A stretch of DNA of 64,000 nt. Source: Eupeodes corollae (taxonomy: Eukaryota > Arthropoda > Insecta > Diptera > Syrphidae). Below the pieces are notes generated by a model, which saw only the letters and a program-made list of their open reading frames with translations, searched no databases and was not told the DNA's origin. The stretch covers positions 92,385,007-92,449,006 of the forward strand of contig NC_079148.1 of NCBI RefSeq assembly GCF_945859685.1, given 5' to 3'. A program made the position numbers and the translations under genes. Positions 43,585 through 56,246 of this stretch are shown here, piece by piece (the first letter of the stretch is position 1; every line of letters starts with the position of its first letter).

Positions 43585-44700
43585 TTTTGAAAAACGTGAA
43601 CAAGTAGATATATCTTTAGCTTTACTGATTTCAGGAAGGCCTTTGACAAATTGTGTCATAAAACATTACTTTTAAAACTATAAGAGCAAGGTTTTAACGA
43701 CTGTTTCATAAACTGGATCTCCTCATATTTGCAAGATAGACGTTATAGTGTTAAATTTCGTAATGAGTGTTCAAGTTCAATTACTGTGAATTCTGGTGTC
43801 CCCCAGGGTAGTCAACTTGGTCCTATTCTATTTGTTTTATTTGTAAATGACTTGGTTTCGTTCATACAAAATTCGGCTGTCGTTATAATATGCTGATGAC
43901 ATTAATATAAAAAAAAATTCTACAACTGACTGACTTCTCTTGCAAGAAGACTTAATAATACAAATAGCTGTTGTCTTAGATCCTAAACTAACATTCAATG
44001 AACATTGTAACTTCATAGTTCAAAAAGCAAATGGGGTTTATTACGGGATTTGGCCGTGTTTACCGTGATCCATATGTTTTAAAATTACGTTTTGTTTCAT
44101 TTGTGAGAACAGTCCTGGAATATGCTTGTACAGTATGGTCACCTTACTACGCCGCGCCGCGCCGTACACGTCACAAGACTCGAAGCCATTTAGAAAAGAT
44201 TTTTGCGTTTTCGTCTACGATCCCTTTCCTGGTTTCATGATATTGATCCATTACCGCCTTATTCACAAAGACTTTCTCTCATAGATCTTTCTCTCATAGA
44301 TCTTTCGTTTTTGACAATTTGCAGTTTTGTTTTATTGTTGGAATAATAAATGGACAAATTTTATCACCATCAGTTTTTGTTAATTTAAACATTAGTTTTA
44401 GTCGTTCGAGTATAAGACTCCAGAAACCATTGAACACTAAAGTACTAAATTGCCAGCAATAGTCCGGAAGCTTTAGCAGGAAACTTTATGGGGATTGATT
44501 AAATAAAATATACGAAACCGTTCCTCCCCTCCGTTTTGCAGCCGTCTGTATTACCAATGCATGATTTGTTATTAGGACCCTTTTTTTCATCCATAGATAC
44601 CTAGTTCAAATTTTTTAGGGATGCACTTGATGTAGCTTCATTGCATTCTCTGAATGTTTTTCATGCTCTTAAGATTTGTATATAGTCCAAATAAGCGAAT
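43585..44700 (+). mobile_element. CR1/Jockey-group LINE fragment
   Basis: The blocks are FEKREQVDIS, FTDFRKAFDKLCHKTLLLKL (with palm Asp), NDCFINWISSYLQDRRYSVK, FRNECSSSITVNSGVPQGSQ, LGPILFVLFVNDLVSFIQ, YADDINI (the catalytic pair near 43892, after a one-base shift), DPKLTFNEHCNFIVQKANG near 43980 and FVSFVRTVLEYACTVWSPYY near 44090-44140. Beyond 44160 it is barely readable, though QRLSLI-like and LNTKVLN-like traces persist to about 44460. A 15-bp stretch, tttctctcatagatc, is doubled at 44273-44302. Stops, shifts and an internal deletion after YADD make it a relic. Confidence 0.75.
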
Positions 44701-46918
44701 GTCAATATTGGACTTACAATGTGAAAATCCACTGAATGGCTTTAGAGACTAAACCTGGACTCCATCTTCTTCCAAAAGTTCTAATTTCCAGTTTCATTTG
44801 AGATCAATTACCATACCGTAGATATACCAGAATGTTTAGTGAAACAAAATTAATAGTAGGAAGATCTATGTTTATTTAAAATGTTACTTTTCACGTAAAT
44901 AAAAAAATCAATTTTACGTGAGTCGACATTTATTTCACACTGTTTATGCCCAATTGCGGATTGTCAAAACCTTATTGCAGAAGTTTACAGCGTGTAGATA
45001 TGAATTCCCCAGAAAAGATTCCTATAATGTCGTCAACGTACTGTACGATTTTAAGTCCGCTTTGGCTAAGTTTTCTTGAGGATGAGATGATTACCGGGAG
45101 CCAAAACACCGCAGTTGATTTCCCACCCAGCGGACTACCTCATCTACACGTCCTGATTTTAACCTTGCTCTCACTCATTTCTCCGTAATTACGACCGCAA
45201 AAAAACTCGTATTACAGATCTTTTTTTTAGACCATACCATCAGTTGTTTAGCTAAACTTAGCGAGTGCAATGTGCTATAACATAATTCTAAGAATGGCTT
45301 CCTGCTAAGCTTCTAAGTATATGCTCTAAATTATGTATACTTATAGCATGTTTAAATGACGTAATTGCCTTTAAGCACTCTCTTAAACTAATCGATACGG
45401 ATATAGCGAGCTGATGTTAACGTAAACTTGGTTTAAATTTAACACCTTGACTTTATGGAACTTCAACTATCCACCTTGCACTTACCCTTAAAATAAGTAT
45501 GTAAATGCTTACATTCTATTTTATAACATTTCTTCTAAACCTCCCTCTTCTATTAACACTCATTATGCACGCACCCTATCATGTAGACCATTCTTCTTAA
45601 ACCTGTATGTATACCTATCCTTTAACTATTTAAAAAATACACACTCTTATGTACTTGCATAGTAATTTTAATTTTCGCTGACAAATAAAATGTTTAAATA
45701 TACATGTATGTATATGTAGACATATAGGTAGTCACAAAATCCCCTAGTTTTATTTTCTAAAGCTAGCAAGCTTCATAGCTATAAGATATAACATTTTGTC
45801 GTATAAAAAAAGGGAAACCAAATCCAGAAGAGGAGTGAGTGGGAGTCTTAATTAGATTAACCTCTCTTACTATTTTAGTAAAGCACTGAATAGACATACA
45901 TTCATATACCATTATATATAATAGTATATATATATAGTAGTAATATTGTAACTTGTATAGATTCAAATTGACGAAGGTCTAGGTTTGGTCAAAGGGTTAC
46001 CTACACAAAAATCTTAAAACCTATTAACTTTTACTTTTAAGGAACACTTTCATTAAGCAGTAAAATCAATATTAAAACTATTTTGTCGATAAAGTAGTAT
46101 TAAAGTCTTAATTTTAGTATACAAAGTTATAATTAGGTGGTTTTATTTTGAGTCATCTACAGATTAAACCTATTGAAATCGATTAAAGAACTTAACTCAG
46201 GAGTAGAATATTTAAATCCGTACTGATGAACTATTCTATTTAAAGGAATATTTCTATTTCTTTTTTAGTGGTTATTTAAATTGACATAAATAATCTCTCA
46301 ATTTAATCACTTAGGTAACCCTATCTACAAGGCATACCTTCTATATCAAAGCGCGTTCACTGTCAGTATCTGGCATTTAATTTATATATAGTTACAAGTA
46401 TCTTGTGATGATGGGCCTACGCAGGAAATTGTTGTGCTTATATTTTATACGATATGATGATGGGACAAATTTGATTATGTCGTTGAGGTTGAGGTTGAGA
46501 TAAAGAGTTATCCAGTCCAGTTGAAATAGATTTCAATTAAATGAGCAAAACTAATTTAAAAAAATATAACAATTATTTTTAAATTCCTTATGATATCTAA
46601 GCTTCCTGTAAAAGTGAAGACGACATTCGAACTGTTTTTGTTTTAAGTGGCTCAAAAGTGCCAAGGTAAAAATATATATACTTTCATTATATGATTTAAG
46701 GACTTATGGCAATGAATCGTTTGATTACATAGGCGAAGAAAAACTGGCGTATAGGCTCTGCAATTAATAATGAAAAACAGACAAACGGCCGTCGCGGATA
46801 CGTTTGCAGCTCCCATATTCTCTTATGTCAATTGAAGCCATGGACCCTCGATTACTTCACGAGGGCCATCTTTATCTTGATCTGGAATCAGTTTATCTTG
46901 GTTTGGAATCGCTTTAGG
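44701..46918. other. AT-rich DNA, nothing recognised
   Basis: Low-complexity AT-rich sequence; the frames at 44946-45188 and 45763-45966 have no domain. Just before the SINE a 21-bp unit is doubled (46871-46891 and 46892-46912, tttatcttgatctggaatca and a diverged copy). Confidence 0.45.
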
Positions 46919-47220
46919 GAGGTACCCGAAGCATGATGGTTAGGGAGTTGGACTGCCATGCCAGAGGTCTTGGGTTCAATCCCTGCCTGTGCCACCTAAA
47001 GTTTTATTTCACGGGCACTGCCTTTTGCGAGGAATTGACAAATTCTTCAAGAGTAATTCTTGTCATGAAAAGTGCTTTTTCAAATTAGCCGTTCGGATTC
47101 GGCATATACTCTGTAGGTGCCCTTCAACCCTGCAATTAATCGCACACAGGAATTGTTGAGAGTTGTTAGTCATTGGTTCTCCACGGACTGTTGTGCCCCC
47201 TAATTTATTTATTATTTATA
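46919..47220 (+). mobile_element. tRNA-headed SINE, most complete copy
   Basis: The head carries agcatgatggttaggg (degraded A box) and, about 40 nt later, GGTTCAATCCC, an exact match to the RNA polymerase III B-box consensus. The body follows (gccacctaaagtttt, cacgggcactgcc, attgacaaattct, cttgtcatgaaaagtgc, attcggcatatactctg, ccacggactgttgtgcc). The tail is aatttatttattatttata. Length is about 300 bp. It is not a functional tRNA: the cloverleaf is not complete and the sequence is repeated with its body three more times in this window. Its 3' body was not matched to any LINE here. Confidence 0.82.
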
Positions 47221-48683
47221 GCTTTGGGATTGTTAGCTTAAGAACTTATGTCGATTACAGATTCCTAAGCATTTTGCTCTTATTGGGTCAACTCGATCCA
47301 TACTGACATGAAGAACTATACTGTCAATTCATATGACTACCTTATCATTTCTAAACTTGCTTATCGACACTGTCTGTTTCTGCCATCTAAACGTCATGTA
47401 AAACCAAGTGATAAAGTGAAATTATTTTATCCATTTATTCAAAGATTTCAAAAATAAATAAAATGAACGACTGGATCGCACGAACTTGCTCCTTAATGGA
47501 AAGAGTCTGTTTAAAAAAGTACCTAATAGAAATCTAGTCTAGACGAATCATCATCATATATATTATTTCGTTAGGATGTCTCCTCTTTTAGGCTCTCATA
47601 CGGAACTAATTTTAACAAATAAGGTGTCAAAACAAAGACAATTTTTCTTAGACTATGCTAATTGAATTTTATTGAATATTAATTTATAATTTCTTGAAAA
47701 AACTTAACTTTTTATTATAATAAAAATATAAAATACTCGGAAAATATTGTGTTATCGAATACACACAATTTTTTGTCGGTAAGCTAGTTTCATCCCAAGA
47801 CACAACTCATTCTAGGACAACTCATCCCGAAAATGAAAAATACTTGTAAGCATACTTAACGAAAACAATTCTTTGTGTATTCAACTAGTTCTTTCAAAGC
47901 TTTTTCCTTTGGATAGCTTTATTTTAATATCATATTGGAAAACAAGGATGGACAATTAATTATCTGAAGATAAGAAAGAGGCAGAACATGTATGTTTAAA
48001 TTGTAAAGCGATCGCCTATTGGTTGAGTAGTTAGGTAGGTTTCTAAAACGGATAAAGAATAGTTCATTGGCGTGCTCAGCTTTATGCAGATAGATAGTTA
48101 AAGACATGTTTATGATGATAATGAAGGAATGTTATTGGAAGGTAGAAGGTGTTTACTACAATCCATTTAGATTCCTTATTTCCTAAAAGTTTTCAGCGCA
48201 AACATGGAGATAGATTTTAAATTTTCCCTAAAATTTGTTTTTTTTTTTTTGCTGGATACTCCCCCTGGAACCGTTATTTTCTTTTTAAATTTTCTTAAGA
48301 ACCAACATATAGGTTTCAATAATTTGTTTTGTATATAAATTTTTTTTTTCAAAATTCGATATCTCAAAAACGAGGCAATATTTTTTATCGAAAATTAAAT
48401 GTTTAAAGTATATAAATAAGCTCTACATAACTGGGTACCAAAAATATTTGTTTTAACTTAAATTGAATAATACAAAATTCATTAAAAAAAATATTTTCCA
48501 AAAATATTTAATAAATCAAGTTTTGTTGAAGGCAAGCGTATTTTATTGGTACATTTTTTTATTTTTAAATTTATATAAAATACAAGTTCTATTTGCATAA
48601 AGAATCTTGGGATATGAAAGCAAGTTCGAGCTATCGTGAACTTTATTTTGTTTTGTTTCCATTTAACTTAAAATTTACTTTAG
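47221..48683. other. AT-rich DNA, nothing recognised
   Basis: Short frames only. The stretch around 48245-48370 (actccccctggaaccg, then gatatctcaaaaacgaggc) has the feel of a dispersed repeat, but no second copy was found in this window. Confidence 0.4.
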
Positions 48684-48822
48684 ATTCTTTTAGATATTGG
48701 TGCGAATGATGGAACATTTACCCTTTATTTGTCAAATGTCAAAAGCTTACACCTGTCCAAATTGCAAGTGCAACCTATTCAAAAACTTTTGGAAAACCCT
48801 TTACAAGGATCTCGTAGGTTCT
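48684..48822 (+). other. possible exon or gene fragment with methyltransferase-like motif
   Basis: After ttactttag (acceptor-like, and itself an in-frame TAG) the sequence is open for 46 codons, then meets a consensus GTAAGT donor at 48823. The peptide begins ILLDIGANDGTFTLYLSNVK and continues with LQVQPIQKLLENPL. LDIGANDGTFTLYL fits motif I of SAM-dependent methyltransferases, in particular the D-[IV]-G-A-N-x-G pattern of the FkbM (Methyltransf_21) family. QPIQKLLENPL falls where that family has its P-N-P...LL..N-like segment, although the usual acidic residue that binds the ribose is not present. A competing open frame in another phase (48697-48891, with CPNCKC) exists, so chance cannot be excluded. 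No neighbouring exon was found. Confidence 0.35.
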
Positions 48823-50021
48823 GTAAGTAAAACTGAAACAAATTTGTCATTCATAATACTAATAGGAATGATGACTCTATTTTTCGATTAAGAAGCTGTT
48901 TTTTATGTCGGAAACACCATAAGAGTGTAGATTCGGTACTCGTTGCACTAAGAGCCATACAATTCACATTGTCTCATTTTAATATAACCATTTTTTGCCG
49001 AATTTTGATTTGATTTTTGTAAAATTTGATATTTTGAAATTTTTATATATTTTTGGTATACGTTTTAAGCAGCCCTAAGGAAATTTTTGAAATGTATGTG
49101 GCTCTTGCATTTATGAACTTCAAAAATTGTGCCACTTTGAACTTAGTTTTCTCAAATTTTCATAAGTCAGGGTGAAGCGATACACTGAAGATTATCACTG
49201 CTACTCTATGTGGTGTGCAGTTTATAAAAGTCATACAACATTAAATATTTAAAAATACAAACTTTCGACATTTAACCCTTCCAAAGCCATGTAAATGTTT
49301 ACAAAAATTTCAAAAAAAAAAACTTATTATTCTTCTGTAAAACATCAATCTCATATTCGAATCACTTAATTATGCATTCATATATTCCGTTCGCTCTTGT
49401 CTCATCTCCGAGACCGAAACAGATATTCATCAAAAACTGAACTGACAAACAAACCAGAGTTACCTACAATCTAATAATTCAATCAGATGTCGCCTTCTTA
49501 GCATTGAAAATTATACTTTAGAAGTTCAACAGCTTCTCGTTTATGTCTATCAATTTATGAGACACATCTCACGAAAGAAAAGGGGCACAGCCAACGACAA
49601 CTACGCCGCCACCAGCTGGCAGCAGTGTAGGCGCCAGAACCTCTGAAATACTGAATTGATGGAATCTCTTGATCTCCTTCTTTTTGTGTAAACCCAGCCC
49701 CAACACCAAGCTTGAGCGACGTAATTGAATAATGGACATTACACGAAAGATAATCGACAGTAAGGCAATTTTCATTTCAGAAATTACAAAGGAATGACTT
49801 AAAATATACAAAGATACATTTTCATTTTCATTTTCAGTGTCTGGCTGGGCTGTGCTGGGCTGGGCTCGAGATTTCGAGATGTCTCTCGTGGATTCAACTC
49901 AACTGAAATGTATGTGAGTTCATTTGAATATATATTGGCTGGTGTGCCGTTACGAGCGAGTATTTCTATACCATGTAACCTGAGCATAAAACCCTTTTAA
50001 AGGATGACAACGATGGTGATG

Positions 50022-50064
50022 ACTGAAGCCGAAGCTGAAGCTGAAGCTAGAGCTGTAGCTGGAG
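50022..50064. repeat. GAAGCT-type imperfect microsatellite
   Basis: Six or seven hexamers varying among gaagcc, gaagct, agagct, gtagct and ggagc. Confidence 0.8.
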
Positions 50065-50239
50065 CATGAGATAAAAGGACGACACATTCCTATAATCTTT
50101 ATACCAGCGTTGTATCGGAAGTCCTTGCAACAGTAGGAAGGTATCTATGTATGTATGAATATCGGGAAAAGGGAGTTGTGTTTAAGGATAAGGAACATGA
50201 ATGCGTGTTCAATTATGCGGGATAGTATAGGGAAGGGAC

Positions 50240-50306
50240 TTCGACAACGACAATGACAACGACGATGACTACGACTACGACGAGATGATTACGACTAAGA
50301 TGACAT
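50240..50306. repeat. GAC/AAC-type trinucleotide tract
   Basis: Alternating cgacaa, cgatga, ctacga triplets over about 65 bp; a comparable tract lies at 24008-24060. Confidence 0.75.
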
Positions 50307-50606
50307 CGCAGGACTTACTACAAGAGAACAACTGCACAAAGCATCAGAGAAAGTCCTTTTCTGTATGTAGTACATTTTGACGGCTTGTACATGTACTTTG
50401 TACATTTTACATGTACAATGAACAAGTAGTCTACATATGTATCCACATATATCTTTTTGGAAACATTGCTTCCAAGCAAATGCCAAATAGAGGGGTGTTT
50501 CCCGAAACAAAAGGCTCTACACATCATGGATGAATGAATGAGTAAGATTGGAAGCTTGTGTGGTCTCCTTTGGATATGTAATAAGTACGAGTAGATAATA
50601 TGTGAT

Positions 50607-50633
50607 CTCGACTCGACTCGACTCGACTCGACT
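50607..50633. repeat. (CTCGA)5 microsatellite
   Basis: Five uninterrupted pentamers ctcga, ending in ctctg. Each unit contains TCGA, so both strands read almost the same. Confidence 0.93.
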
Positions 50634-52139
50634 CTGTGGCTCCTTAAAATTTATTTATGTAGAAGAAAACAGGAAGTATCTACAATGTATATAAAGTTGT
50701 TTTGACTTATTTTTTTTTTCTTTTTCAGGACGACATACAAAAAAACAAAAATATGACGGAAAGGCAGTAATTACAGATTTTTGTCTATTCTTTTTTTTTC
50801 AAACAGAAATCTGCCAACAGCAGGATTGATTATAGTTATTTTTATTAATACTTCACCCCGAGCAATGACTTGATGGATCCTTTTTTTTTTCTAAGAGTCA
50901 TTATGTGGAATGCATATCCATATGACACTTTTGTATGCGTCATAGTTTTTCTGACTGATGATTGATTGGGATGTGTTGAAATATAATTATATTTTTTTCC
51001 AAGTTGACTCACTTGTTTTTGAGGGAGTTTTTGGTACCTTAGGGCATTTTGTATTGAAAATTATGCTGGTAGTAAGGAAATTCTTTTATTTTTGATTTAC
51101 TATAGAAAGTTAAACCTTTAAACATTTTTAGTTCAACAATCAAATCAGTTGTCAAGGCGATTTAATTGACAAAGCTGAATACACAAAAAAATGGGACAAT
51201 TATGTATTGAAACTTTTCTCTTTATTCTTAAATAAATAAATGCACTAATTTTAGTTCAATAAAACATTTAAATGAGATATTTTAAGACTAATTTAATTAT
51301 GAAACTAATAAAAAAGTATTGTTGTTTATATTCATGATGATAGTGAGAACGAAGTGCACAAAGAAGCTTGTTTAAAAATCAAATGAGTCAGAAATACGCA
51401 GCCTCTTTTAGCATTTGATGTTGACGTGATTCAGACACAATTTAACACAAAGACAACAAATTTAAATAAATAAAATTACTATTATTGTTTGAAATTGAAT
51501 ACCTACAATTTTGTATACTGATGATAAGAAAATTTAGCTTTTTAAACAATCGAATTCAGAATCGAGTCATATTAATTAACTCTTCCTCCTTTTTTGTTCT
51601 TTACTCAAAAATTGTATTTGTCTCTGAGCTTGTTTGATCTTTTTTCATAATTATCGTGGGGTTTTTAGTACCTTCTTCTTTTTGTTTTAATTGATATTGA
51701 ATTTCTTAATAATGCAATTAAGGAAAAGACAGTATTTTTGAAGGTATTCTATTTCGCAAAGTACGGCAAAAAAACGGATATCTGTATTGAACAGTACAAC
51801 CGATTATTAATTAAATAATAGTTATATAATTAGAAGGAAGAGGTTTCGCCTTGTTTTGAGTTTTGACTCGACACATGCTGTTTTTATTGAACTTCTTTCT
51901 TCAGATTTTTAGCCTAGGCATCAGTTTTTTTTTAAGGTGGCATCGCTTTAGTAACCGTTTTCGATTTTAAAAATTTCAATCTAGGCAATCTTCCGTCCGA
52001 GAACTGGGTGGTCGTAATAGAATTATGCTAAACACACTCAGAGTTAAAAAACTTTCTGCTCATTTTAAAATCTTTTGTCGGCTAATGAAAATAACCATAC
52101 TTTCTCTTACGCACTACCTAACTACATTTTCAGTGAATT

Positions 52140-52800
52140 GTATAGCCCAAAAAACTCCAAAATATCAAAGCCCAGGCATAGATGGCATTCATGTAGAGTT
52201 TTACAAAAACATAGTACGTGCAATTCAAAAATTATCTGCTCGTGCACTTTAATGGGCTAAACAATGACTCATACGTGACTATAACAACTTTAATAAAGCA
52301 GTTTTGTTTGCCCTATTGAAGAAAGGTGATGCAAATATTTTTGACAACTACAGAGAGATTTGTATTGTAAGTACTTTACGAAAGATGCATATCTCAATTC
52401 TGTACGTTAGCCTTACCAAGTGGATTGATTTCGGTCGGGATTCTCAACAATTTATCATATTTTTGCACTGTCATTGCCAGTAAATCTATTGAGGAAATGA
52501 ACAAAGTATACGCTTGTTTTGTAGGCTTAAAGACAGTTATTGACAGGCTCTGATGTATAAGCTTTCATCACTAGGATTATCTCCCGGAAATTCTTATAAA
52601 TATATTAAAAATTTCTGGTCCCATCTAGCGTCTCAATAATGTTTGCTTTGTTTATTGACAATATTTTTGTGATGTGTTTTCTAGGAGGAATACTCTTCGC
52701 TGATACCCAAGTGAAACTTTTGCTTTAAGGATACGACTTGGGTTTACTAGCTGACAACCTTTTACTTTGCAGCTCCAAAAACACGAATTTAATTCCTTTT
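52140..52800 (+). mobile_element. LINE fragment, reverse transcriptase
   Basis: Plus-strand blocks in several frames: SPGIDGIHVEFYKN near 52172 (RT N-terminal fingers), NKAVLFALLKKGDANIFDNY near 52290 (the KKGD..NYRG motif, with RE in place of RG), LYVSLTKWID near 52400, ALMYKLSSLGLSPGNSYKYI near 52550, then after 52690 LFADTQVK and, in another frame, DLGLLADNL. The catalytic DD box should fall between the last two and is interrupted (about 52725, where a stop splits LLYADDLGLLADN-like sequence). The clade is not certain. Deletions have removed most of the palm between 52470 and 52540. Confidence 0.6.
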
Positions 52801-55800
52801 ACGAAATATGAGGCTTGCATAATTTTTGAAGCATGTCAAAGAAGAAGATTTAACGCCAAACGAAAAAGCAAACTACGACTACATAATAAGAGTGATAAAA
52901 AGAAGTCTTCACAAATCGATTATGGTAAGGGACCAGTTAAACCTATCAATTAAATCAATCTGGAAAAATATTTAAATCGAAATATGACGATGTTTCCTTT
53001 ATTATATTAGACATGAAAATTATATACTGATCGATCGGAAATCACACAAAGAATTTTTTTGAGAAAAATGTGTAATTGCGCATTTATTTTAGAAACCATT
53101 CAAGGGCACCATCAACTAGAATAGCCAATAAAATGTAAAGAAACTAGTCTTGATATCTATAATGAATTGCTTATTAACGGTTTCTAATTATTAGGATCTC
53201 TTGCACAAAGTGCAGCAAAATAAAAGAACTTTTTATTTGAAGAAAAAACTGTTGTTTTTTGTTTAGATCTTGAGTAAGCAAGAAAGTTTTCTTATCAGCT
53301 GCAGACATGTTCAAATTAAGCTAAGAGTTCTGCTCATTTTGCATTCAGCGAAATTCTCCAAATGGTATGTTCATTGCTCGGAAAGTATATTAAATGGTCA
53401 ACTGTTCAACATTACATTTTACATTACATTACACACTACTCAGCAGTGCTGAGTCAGCACATAAATGTACAGAGTAGAGCACACAGCACCTTGAGCGACT
53501 AAACTATGTAAGGTGATAACAACACAAGACATTAATACAAGACAGAAGGACAGAATAAAAGAACAGACAGAAAGAACACGTGACAACAGCACGCGGTAGA
53601 TTTTGAGGCGGTCCTCCATCTGTCTACTAACTACGCTCACTGATGCTTGATTTCGGTGATCGATGGGAACCGAATCTTTATCAGTGACTAGGCCGTTGGC
53701 TTGTTCAACATTTCAACAATATTTCTCAAGTAAAAACCCATTATCAATATCACTTCATAAAATTGTCTGAAGATATTTTTTTTCAAAATAGGCAGTCCGT
53801 GAAAAATCTGGAGGTAGCAAACTGGTCATCGACAAAACGAGAACAAAATAAGTCAATTTTGAAGTAAAAAAAAATATATCATAATTATCTTCTAAAATTC
53901 GGAGGAAATGGCTTCTTCGTCGGTATTATGTACAGAACATTCCCAAATACAACTTAAACTAACATTTTGTTTACCAATAAATACAAAAAGCTGGAATCAA
54001 TTTTCTAATTTCTTGAAATTCAACCGTGTGTTGAATCAGCTGTTCTGTCGGATACCTACATACCCCAGAAATTCTTAGATACCATTGTTTTACCATCTCA
54101 GATTTTTTTAATCAGCTGTTATTTTATACGTATCTGTCAGAGATTGAACGCAGCCAATCAAGAATTTTTGTTCAATGACAGACATTTTTAATAATAGCTA
54201 TAAACGACTTGTCAAAAAAAATTTCAATATTTGTTTTCAATAATGAAAATCAATGATAGCTAGAACTGGTGCGCACCTAATGTAATTTAGGTGTAATCTA
54301 ATGCCATATTCAAGAAATGGAGTCTAATGGAGTGTAATAAGGATGATTGGAATCTTATATTTTTTAATTTGACTCCTAGAATTGATGAATAAAATTTCAG
54401 TCAGCATCATTCCAGAACAACACTTACAATTACAACATACAAGTATGCTTAAAGGTACCCCTATCACTACATTCCATTAGAAACAAACTAATTTCAATAA
54501 TGAATTATCGACCGAAGCTAAAAGCCTTATCTTCAGAGCACGAGTCTTGAAACTTAACTTTGATCAGTTGATATAATATTAATGTACACTTTATGTAACA
54601 GAAGGAATAAGAAAGATGTACATCACTTCATTACGTTTTAATAAATCTGATTTAAAATCATGAAAATGATGTAATGGTTGGGCTCATCAGATATGTCCAC
54701 TATTACAAGAAATCCGTCGACTATATTTTGATGAAAGCTTTCTTTCTGCAAAAACACTTCACGAAATATAAAATGGAGTGATTGGATGGCCTATCTTAAA
54801 TAATTTTTGTAAACATGTCTTAGATTTCCGAAATAGTTACTTAACCTAATGCATTCAAGCAGTTACTTTAGTTTAAAACTTTTTCATTTTTATGTTTTAA
54901 ATTATACTTAAATTATTGACTCTCAATGTTCCAAATCATTTTCAAATTGGAAAAATTATATAATCAATTATTTTATTTTTGTAACAACTTATTATTTTTT
55001 TTTTAAATTATAATTTAAATTAACTATTCAGATTATTTATTTTACTTTGTCAGGCGGACGCCATGTCTTTGTACTTAAGTATATAAATATTGTTGAACTT
55101 TAATGAGGAGTTTAATAATAATAATAAAAACTATTTTTAGTTCAATTTTTTATTCGAAGGCATATTAAACTACACCAATTGTAAAATTATTCAAATCTGT
55201 AATTCAATCCATCAAGTTTATTCATACAAAAATACTTTTTTCCTGAAAATCACTACAACAAATTATTCCCCTAGATTTGTAGTTTCATTCTCCATGACAT
55301 AACACACATAATGCTATGATTTGGAACTGTAAGTCACGAACCTAAGCCCTAATGGTTTTTCATCACACGAGCTATTAGAGCCAATAAAAATTAGATTTCC
55401 ATTTGAAAAGAATTTATTGCAAAACAATTTTTAAAATTATGGTTGGCATTTGTTCCAATTTATAACAATAGCAGTGACAACACAGTATTAGTTTTTGACA
55501 TGGATTCGCTGTAATCAAAAAATTGTAGGAATTCTGAAAAAAAAAATAAAACATTAACCAACGAAGTTCACAGTTGAAAATTTTGTACAATTCTTACATT
55601 GCGAATGTTGTGGTGATACGATTTTTCAGGATTCGTTGAAGTATTCAATGTTAAAAAAAGTGGATTTTTAACTAGCAAACTTTGTTTTGAACACATTTAG
55701 AAGGATTTATAAAGATATATTATTCAGAACTTTGCCAATTACATACATTGTAATATTAAATTTTAATAAGTGGAGTATTTATTGTTAAAATATCATAAGT

Positions 55801-56136
55801 TAACATTAGTGATTTTACTTATTTGAATAATATCGAAGATAAAAACAACCTAAGATATTTAAACAACATCATTTATGAATATTATCAGATGAATCAAATA
55901 AATAAATACGTAAGACCATTCATCCTTTACTTAAGCTGTTCTATCTTTTGCAAAACACTACGAAATAAACTTAAGCAGTTTTACAAAAGGTCATTACTTT
56001 CTTGTTTTCAAAGATTTTTCAACGAGGTAAACAGCTAAACCACTTAAGTCGACTTGTGAGCCTTTACCTTTTTAGCACAGATATAAGTGTGTTTGTTTAG
56101 ACGTGTAGTTCTTCCCATAGGAAGTTATTGTAATTG
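52801..56136. other. AT-rich DNA, nothing firmly recognised
   Basis: The GC-richer segment 53440-53700 (minus frame 53440-53640) has the look of an LTR or promoter-like region, but no terminal TG/CA, primer-binding site or polypurine tract could be fixed. The frame 55823-56038 is low-complexity. Two ATCAGCTGTT motifs about 80 bp apart lie near 54040 and 54112. Confidence 0.4.
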
Positions 56137-56246
56137 GTCCTATTTTTCGAATTGAAAATTTTGCTATTTCTCGACGTTTCAAGGTTCCTAGAGTCTAATT
56201 AAACGAATTTTAGAAAGATCCCTGCTGTCCGTACGTTCGGGAACCG
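56137..56246 (-). mobile_element. right end of tandem-repeat-core element, inverted copy
   Basis: Reverse-complemented, the segment runs cgaacgtacggacagcaggg, gatctttctaaaattcg, tagactctaggaaccttgaa, acgtcgagaaatagcaaa, then attttcaattcgaaaa. This aligns with 41690-41800. It meets the 3' side of the CR1-like element at about 56246. The last 18 codons of a minus frame ending at 56188 come from this repeat, not from the LINE. Confidence 0.7.

Larger units (their letters stand above)
48823..52139. other. gene-free DNA with simple repeats
   Basis: Contains a GAAGCT-like run, GAC/AAC tracts, a CTCGA run and AT-rich sequence. The minus frames at 49569-49811, 50295-50510 and 50318-50527 have no recognisable domain and overlap in different phases. 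The stretch at 48858-49010 (RNDDSIFRLRSCFLCRKHHK in one frame) is open but unrecognised. Confidence 0.45.

Noticed and set aside
46919..46995. Possible tRNA gene (B box GGTTCAATCCC)
   Set aside because: The A and B boxes are there, but no full cloverleaf can be drawn, and the sequence continues into a body shared with three other copies; it is a SINE head.
48697..48891. 64-codon frame with CPNCKC as a zinc-finger fragment
   Set aside because: A single C-x2-C-x-C cluster is not enough, and the alternative phase of the same DNA gives a better motif match.
53440..53700. Solo LTR or promoter region
   Set aside because: The composition is suggestive, but no TG...CA ends, target duplication, primer-binding site or second copy was found.
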